Position numbers and translations under genes: made by a program. A model generated the notes under the pieces. It was given only the letters and a program-made list of their open reading frames with translations, did not search any database and was not told the DNA's origin. Positions 58,225 to 64,000 of a stretch of DNA of 64,000 nt are shown here, piece by piece (position 1 is the stretch's first letter; the number at the start of each line of letters is the position of its first letter). The stretch is from Gigantopelta aegis. Its lineage: Eukaryota; Mollusca; Gastropoda; Neomphalida; Peltospiridae. The DNA lies in assembly GCF_016097555.1 (NCBI RefSeq), contig NC_054712.1, forward strand, positions 50,550,753-50,614,752, read 5' to 3'.

Positions 58225-59160
58225 TGCAACTACTTAAATGGAAGTTGTACTTAGCTGGGGAAGCATTTTAAAATAAGTGAATTTTTTTGATATTTTCGGG
58301 TCTAAAACCCCTCGACCATCTGGACCCGTTTCTGTGTCTAGACTCGAGACTCTAATAGTCTGAGACATTAATGTCATGACAGTGTCATGCAAGTTGTATG
58401 CGTGTGACGTCATTAGAGATTGAGTCTGGACTAAAAGTTTTATAAGTACGGGCCACGGTTTAAAAAAATTAATAACAACACCGCAGCTACCACATGTGCT
58501 ACTCCTTTTCAATTAGCAGCAAAACTTCTTTTTAATGGTATGCAGTTTTCCACAGACAACACAGCACAAAACTTTAAATTAGTAATACCGACACAGTGCC
58601 TTTAAATAGCCATTCGCGCTAATTTATTCATAGATGATACTATCTACCCGGAGAGTTATGACTATGCCATTGGGGCGGCTTCTGTTGAATCTGCTGGCGA
58701 CTTAACTTGGGAGTTATCGCCCGCTCGACCGCCACGGCTCAGCCTCGTTATCGACTACATCTTCGCTTCGCGCTGATTGTTTGGGTGTTTGCGATTTTCG
58801 TCAAACATCGTTTACAGCCGATTAGACGTCGTGATGAGGTCTTAATGAGTTCCCGTCATTACTCAACACAAAAGCCGGTGTAAATTAGGCGAGTCGTTCC
58901 CTCGGCTAGGTTCGTTTAAGCATCTGATAAACACGATGCCGTTATCACACACAAAGTCCGCGCCACGTGGGGCAACAATAACGCAACTACTGCACAGACG
59001 ACGGTACAACTTACAGTTAAACACCGAAATAGATTTCGCGAAACATGGCAATGCATTGGAATAGATTTAGCAGAACATGGTCATAAATGTTTGCCATCTG
59101 CTTAGAACAAGACATACTGATCCAGATCCGTTTTATAGGTGTGCGAAGGGAAAGGGATAT
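58225..59160. other. Non-repetitive intergenic DNA
   Basis: CpG content is higher than average between 58650 and 59050, but no exon or core promoter could be supported. Confidence 0.4.
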
Positions 59161-59640
59161 TTGTTTAATGGCAGCTCAGAACACTTTAAATTAACATAGC
59201 AGTATTTTGAATCATCTACGCTTTTTAGCTATGGCTATTTGGTGTCCAACATAATGCTATACTGTCACAGAACATTTTAAACTACAGCTATTTGGTATCT
59301 AACATGTCTATTTTGACACATTAGCACATTTAAAATTAGTCTTTGGTGTTCAACATAATTATGGCTATTTTGACACATCAACACATTTTAAACTACAGTT
59401 ACTGGTGTCCAACATACAGTCATTTGGACATTTCGTCTACAGTGAGAGGGGAAACCCTATGGTAATGCTGCCCAACACGCTATTCCTAGTGAAAAGCAGC
59501 TACTCAGTATGTTATATGCGCTTTCCCAAAGACAGGGAAGCAATTACCACGGTCTTTGGTATTGTCACTGACGAAATGGTTGGGGACCGGTCGGTGACAT
59601 TATTGAGTCCAGAAAGGGAGACCCATCGTTCCTCAGACGT
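59160..59640 (-). mobile_element. Degenerate SINE-like tract
   Basis: ACATTTTAAACTACAGCTATTTGGTGTCCAACAT recurs about four times at roughly 70-80-bp spacing, then a decayed SINE core (TATGCGCTTTCCCAAAGACAGG). The 198-codon frame starting here runs on into a CAT/CAG microsatellite and is not a gene. Confidence 0.5.
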
Positions 59641-59755
59641 ACAGTGTACCCAAGAGCAACTTGATCACCCACAAGGTATGTGTGAAGACAGTTCTAAGAC
59701 AAGGTCCTATATCGTTTCACCGTTGACAAAACACAACAATAACAGCAACATCACC

Positions 59756-59757
59756 GC

Positions 59758-59789
<32 letters not shown>

Positions 59790-59850
59790 ACAACAACAGA
59801 AACATCGACATAAAAAACAGCAGTAGCAGCAGCAGCAGCAAAAACATCAC
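59756..59850. repeat. CAT and CAG trinucleotide tracts
   Basis: (CAT)n at 59757-59789 and (CAG)n near 59817-59838. Confidence 0.93.
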
Positions 59851-59988
59851 CATCATCAACGTAAAAAACCCAACAAAACCCCCCCAACATTTAATAATAA
59901 TGAACACGATGATGGTGATAATAACACCAGCTATTGCTGCTTCTGCTGGTACTACTGCTACTGTAATTACGACTTCAAAACAGAAAAG

Positions 59989-60303
59989 GGGCGGGACGTA
60001 ACCCAGTGGTAAAGTGCTCGCTCGATGCGCGGTCGGTCTGGGATCGATCCCCGTCGGTGAGCCCATTGAGCTATTTTTCGTTCCAGCCATTGCACCACGA
60101 CTGGTATATCAAAGGCCGTGGTATGCACTACCCTGGCTCTGCTTATAAAAGATAATTTTCTGCTAATCGAAAAAAGTAGACAATGAAGTAGCGACAGCGG
60201 GTTTCCTCTCTCAATATCTGTGTGGTCCTTAACCATATGTCTGACGCCATATAACCGTAAATAAAATGTGTTGAGCGCGTCGTTAAATAAAACATTTTTT
60301 TTT
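59989..60303 (+). mobile_element. SINE, head 1, tail A
   Basis: GGGGCGGGACGTAACCCAGTGG to GTCGTTAAATAAAACATTTT, complete, followed by a T-run. Confidence 0.92.
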
Positions 60304-60304
60304 C

Positions 60305-61437
60305 AAAACGGTAGTAACTAAAAACAGTACAACAATGTAAAGTATAACACTAATATTTATTAAAATGGTTAATGTTTGTGGGTTTTTTTTGTTTTGTTTT
60401 TTGTATGTATATACATATATACATGTTTGTATGCCAATCCGTAAATAAAAATTATGAATTTAGTTTTTAATGGGGTTTTTTCTTATTTCAGGGTTTTTTT
60501 TCTTTTAGAAAATGCCACATGCATTCAAACACCAAGGAAGCCAAGAGTAGCACTTGAAAAGTTGACTAAATGATACGTGACACGTTTCCAACATCCTCCA
60601 TGATTAGGAAACTTGCGTGAAGAAGAAGATAAAACCCTGCTCTATGGACCCGATCAATGGTGCACGTGTTGCAGCAAACGCTGAACGCTATAATTTCACG
60701 TGTCGATTTACCTCCCGTAACGTCACAGCGATGCCTCCTAAACCGCGGACCGCGGACATGTGCGACCACATGCCGAATCGCAAATCTAATAAATCATCTT
60801 GAATGATTTACGCAACCAGGCAAACACAATCGGATTTCGTACGGTGAATCGCTATATTGATGACTTAATTATTTTCACAAACTTCCACCGGTCGGGGTCT
60901 TCAAGGAGTGGCGTCACGCCGGTTTTTTGCTGCGCGTGGTTCACGCACACTTCACCACGTGGCCTCGGTTCTGGGGGTAACAAGTGGAACGGGCCCCGCC
61001 CACCCAGTGCGATGTAAGAGTTTTATTATCTGCGACCCGTGAAATGTACACAGATATGACCGCATTGCCGACAACATGTGATTTATTTCAAAAGAAATGT
61101 ACAAGATAACGCTCATTGTGATTTGATTAGCGTAAATTGCTAACCGAACATAATGGCAAGTGTAACCGTATGACGTAAAGCGGTTTGTTACGAAATGAAC
61201 GTGCAGGCAGCTATAACTGGGAAACAACGACCTACCACATGGCGTTCTTTACGAACGTTAGATAAAGAGCTTCAAGCTAAATATTTATTTTTAAAAAGTA
61301 AAACTGTGTGAATTAAAAAAGGGAGAAAATAATATGATTTTTAGTAAACGTTAATTTTGATCATACGCATGGACAGACAGACAGACACACACACACACAC
61401 CCCCACACACACACACAATAATAATAATAATAATAAT

Positions 61438-61498
<61 letters not shown>

Positions 61499-62219
61499 AA
61501 AGGAAATTTTGAGGTACATTACTAAATATGATATATTAAATAATAACAGAAGCAATATAGCGAATACCACATTAGTTCTTTCAACTCGATATATCCAACA
61601 CATGCTTCGTCCACCCCCCGCGCCCCTCCCACTGCTCAAACTCCACATCTTGGCACTAATGTGTTACTTTAAAATGAATATCGCAAGGAAATACATACGA
61701 AAAGGTGTTGCACCAAATATTTATGCACTGTTTGTTTTTCGTTTTTGTTTAAGATTCGAAGTAAAAAAAGAAAAATCAACAGAGGAAAAAAAACAAAGAC
61801 ATATTTTTCATGCTTTGCCTTTCTCGTGGGATCTCGTTTGTACCTCGCAGGTCGGTGGATTAACGAATTAGGAGGACATTTTTAAAGTGTTTTACATCCC
61901 GCTTCAAAGAAGGCACCTACAGTACAGCGCCTTCTATGTTTTATTTTGTTTGTGTGTTTTTGCCCAATGGACTACGGGCCGGCATTCTAGGAGGGGGCGG
62001 GGTTCGGTTAAAGACAGAGCGGTCATTGTCTGCGGCGTTAACCCGGGGTTTAGCTAATCTTCTAATAACAGTTTGATACGATTGCGATAATCGCAGTTTC
62101 CTCAACACGTTGACTTTATGACTTGAGTTGAAAGACAAGGTGTGGGACAGGTTGCGCACCCAGTGGGGCTCTTTTGGGGTTAGAAAATTAATATTTTTAA
62201 TAACGGTAATCATGGTCTG
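60305..62219. other. Intergenic DNA, no gene supported
   Basis: It includes T-rich tracts (60383-60510), a CpG-richer stretch (60640-61010) without a recognisable protein and a microsatellite block at 61378-61497. Confidence 0.45.
61378..61497. repeat. Compound microsatellite (CA), (TAA), (TA)
   Basis: CA run, eight TAA units, then about 28 TA units. Confidence 0.96.
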
Positions 62220-62220
62220 T

Positions 62221-62530
62221 GGGGCGGGACGTAGCCCAGTGGTAAAGCGCTGGCTTGATGCGCTGTCGGGTTTGGGATCGATCCCCGTCGGTGAGCCCAT
62301 TGGGCTATTTCTTATTCCAGCCAGTGCACCACGACTGGTATATTAAAAGCCGTGGTATGTGTTATCGTGTCTGTGGGATAGTGCATATAAAAGATCCCTT
62401 GCTACTAATGGAAAAATGTAGCGGGTTTCCTCTCTAAGACTATATGTCAAAATTACCATATGTTTGACATCCAATAGCCGGTGATTAATAAATCAATGTG
62501 CTTTAGTGGTGTCGTTAAACAAAACAAACT
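62221..62530 (+). mobile_element. SINE, head 1, tail B
   Basis: GGGGCGGGACGTAGCCCAGTGG to GTGGTGTCGTTAAACAAAAC, complete. Confidence 0.93.
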
Positions 62531-62567
62531 AAACAAACTTTTCATCACCTGTAAAATATTTTTGCGA

Positions 62568-62860
62568 CCGTCAAAGTGACAGACCCTAGTTTTTTAAACA
62601 CTGTGGCGTACTTTTCACTATTAAAACCGTTTTCGATAATTGATAATTATATTTGATTGCTTAGAATATCCATTTCTGTACATCCGAAGTGTTTGTAAGG
62701 CAACGGGAATCATTTTTCTTAATTTTTAAAACATACCTCTGAGAAGTAACAGTTATGAAGACGAGTTTTAGTCTGTTGTAACTTTATTCAGAGATGTTAC
62801 AGGTCTGTAGATAAACTAAACGTCGTGTCTATTTTCACGGGTTGAAACTAGGGTCTGCGC
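62568..62860. mobile_element. TTAA/GGGACA second-family repeat, diverged
   Basis: Starts GTGACAGACCCTAGTTTTTT and ends GGGTTGAAACTAGGGTCTG; it shares its middle with 19650-19962. Confidence 0.6.
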
Positions 62861-62867
62861 GTGCACC

Positions 62868-63010
62868 ATGCCTGATATATCAAAGGCCGTGGCATGTGTT
62901 ATCCTGTCTGTGGTATTGTGCATATAAAAGATCCCTTGCTACTAATGGAAAAATGTAGCGGGTGTCCTCTGATGACTACGAGTCATAATTACCAAATGTT
63001 TGACATCCAC
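62868..63010 (+). mobile_element. SINE fragment, core and part of tail B
   Basis: TGATATATCAAAGGCCGTGG to ACCAAATGTTTGACATCCA, cut at the LINE 3' end. Confidence 0.85.
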
Positions 63011-63142
63011 GTTCAAGTTCAAGTTCTTTATTGCTTTAAGTTTTTACAACTTATCAGCATAATGCAATGTACAACAAAATAATAAATATATACAGGATAT
63101 GTACAGGATTATGGTAGAGAGTGATTTAGTAAACAATAATAC

Positions 63143-63162
63143 TATTAATAATAATAATAATG

Positions 63163-63212
<50 letters not shown>
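63143..63212. repeat. (TAA)n microsatellite
   Basis: About 20 TAA units with a few TGA changes, directly left of the foldback element. Confidence 0.96.
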
Positions 63213-63213
<1 letters not shown>

Positions 63214-63220
63214 TAATTAA

Positions 63221-63602
63221 AGGGACATTCCTGAGTTTGCTGCATTGTAAGATGTTTCCGACTAATAACATATTTCTACGATTAAACTTACGTATTAAAT
63301 ATATTTTCTTGTTTAGAATATCACTGTCTGTATATTCAACGTGTTTCTGGTCGTCTTAATATTTGTAAAAAGCCCAAACTGGATTTGGTCTTCACATAAT
63401 TTCGTACGTACGAAAAAATATATTTGATGAAATAAAATCAAATTTAACCTAGTACAAATATTAGAACGATCAGAAACATGTTTAACATACAGACACTAAT
63501 ATTTTATGCAGAAAAATATATTTGATATGTAATTATAATCGTTAAAAAGTGTCTGTTAGTCGATAACATCTTAAAAATTGCAGCAAACTCAGAAATGTCC
63601 CT
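63221..63602. mobile_element. TTAA foldback element, copy 4
   Basis: 382 bp between TTAA at 63217-63220 and 63603-63606; ends AGGGACATTCCTGAGTTTGC and CTCAGAAATGTCCCT. Confidence 0.88.
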
Positions 63603-64000
63603 TTAAGGTTCTATTAACTTACATTATTTAATACATATAAGTCATTATTAAGAATACTGAGAGATACTATTGGTTTAATATACATGTAATCGACTAGTAC
63701 TATACTGAATACATAGAAGTAATATTAATATTAACCAATTTGCTCCAATAGCTGATCTCTAACGGCATTTGCTCTAAATAAATATTTTCCGAGATTATTA
63801 AGTTCTTAGCATTGTCAGACGCTAATAGCTGGGCAAGTTTAAAAAAGCTTGGACGTCTATGATAATATGTTTTAATACATTTCATTCTTAAATCATTATA
63901 TCGTGGGCACTGGAGGATAAAATGAAACTAGTCTTCTATTTTATTTTTGTCACATAGTGTACATTTTCTCTCTGATCTTTCAATATTTCAATACCTGCCA

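Larger units (their letters stand above)
63011..64000 (-). pseudogene. Non-LTR retrotransposon 3' end, split by a foldback element, runs off right edge
   Basis: The minus strand encodes C-T-L-C-D-K-N-K-I-E-D-(stop)-F-H-F-I-L-Q-C-P-R-Y-N-D-L-R and R-R-P-S-F-F-K-L-A-Q-L-L, matching the LINE at 41365-42765. The 3' terminus is AATAAAGAACTTGAACTTGAAC (63034-63011). The TTAA foldback element (63221-63602) and a (TAA)n tract lie in the 3' part. Confidence 0.85.

Noticed and set aside
57949..58271. Serine/leucine- and Thr/His-rich frames
   Set aside because: CT and GT microsatellites.
59405..60001. 198-codon plus-strand reading frame
   Set aside because: Decayed SINE followed by CAT and CAG microsatellites; no domain and no splice context.
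60617..61017. CpG-richer stretch with short frames (possible exon or promoter)
   Set aside because: No acceptor/donor-bounded frame with family similarity could be found on either strand.

Overview
The window is nuclear DNA from an animal, most likely a mollusc and probably a gastropod. This is inferred from spliced genes with GT-AG introns, an AT-rich repeat-filled background, and many tRNA-headed SINEs with tails of a kind I associate with gastropod genomes. There is no prokaryotic gene organisation. Only about 2.4 kb of the 64 kb can be shown to code for protein.

Left part (1-7.6 kb): two genes stand head to head. The first two coding exons of PSME3IP1 (FAM192A/NIP30) lie on the minus strand (3701-803), and the gene runs off the left edge. 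A complete two-exon RABIF (MSS4) gene lies on the plus strand (4932-7386, 131 aa).

Middle-left part (13.1-27.5 kb): a twelve-exon minus-strand gene was rebuilt exon by exon with consistent phases (26191 to 13134, 1635 nt, 544 aa). It encodes two PBZ poly(ADP-ribose)-binding zinc fingers, a SWIM-type zinc finger, a complete ATP-dependent DNA ligase adenylation domain and a small OB fold resembling bacterial Lig E or chlorovirus ligases. It is not LIG1, LIG3 or LIG4. It looks like a PAR-guided nick-sealing enzyme and is the most interesting gene here. A TATA box and an untranslated first exon are proposed near 27.4 kb.

Right part (27.5-64 kb): I can support no confident gene. This part holds SINEs, non-LTR retrotransposon fragments, foldback/MITE elements, microsatellites and several tandem arrays. 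The arrays are eight 96-bp copies of a SINE tRNA-like head (35.4-36.1 kb), a 94-bp array (51.45-54.06 kb) and a 74-bp array (54.3-57.9 kb) broken by a 200-N assembly gap. Between the last two lies one GC-rich stretch that may be the last coding exon of an unidentified minus-strand gene (54171-53989), weakly supported.

Mobile-element structure is informative. At least three tRNA-like SINE heads are combined with two different tails around one shared core. Several insertions have readable target-site duplications, including a 1239-bp hAT-like element in a SINE (8-bp TSD), a SINE in a SINE (12-bp TSD) and a 372-bp TTAA foldback family in four copies. All similarity statements come from reading the sequence and from memory of protein families; no search was run.
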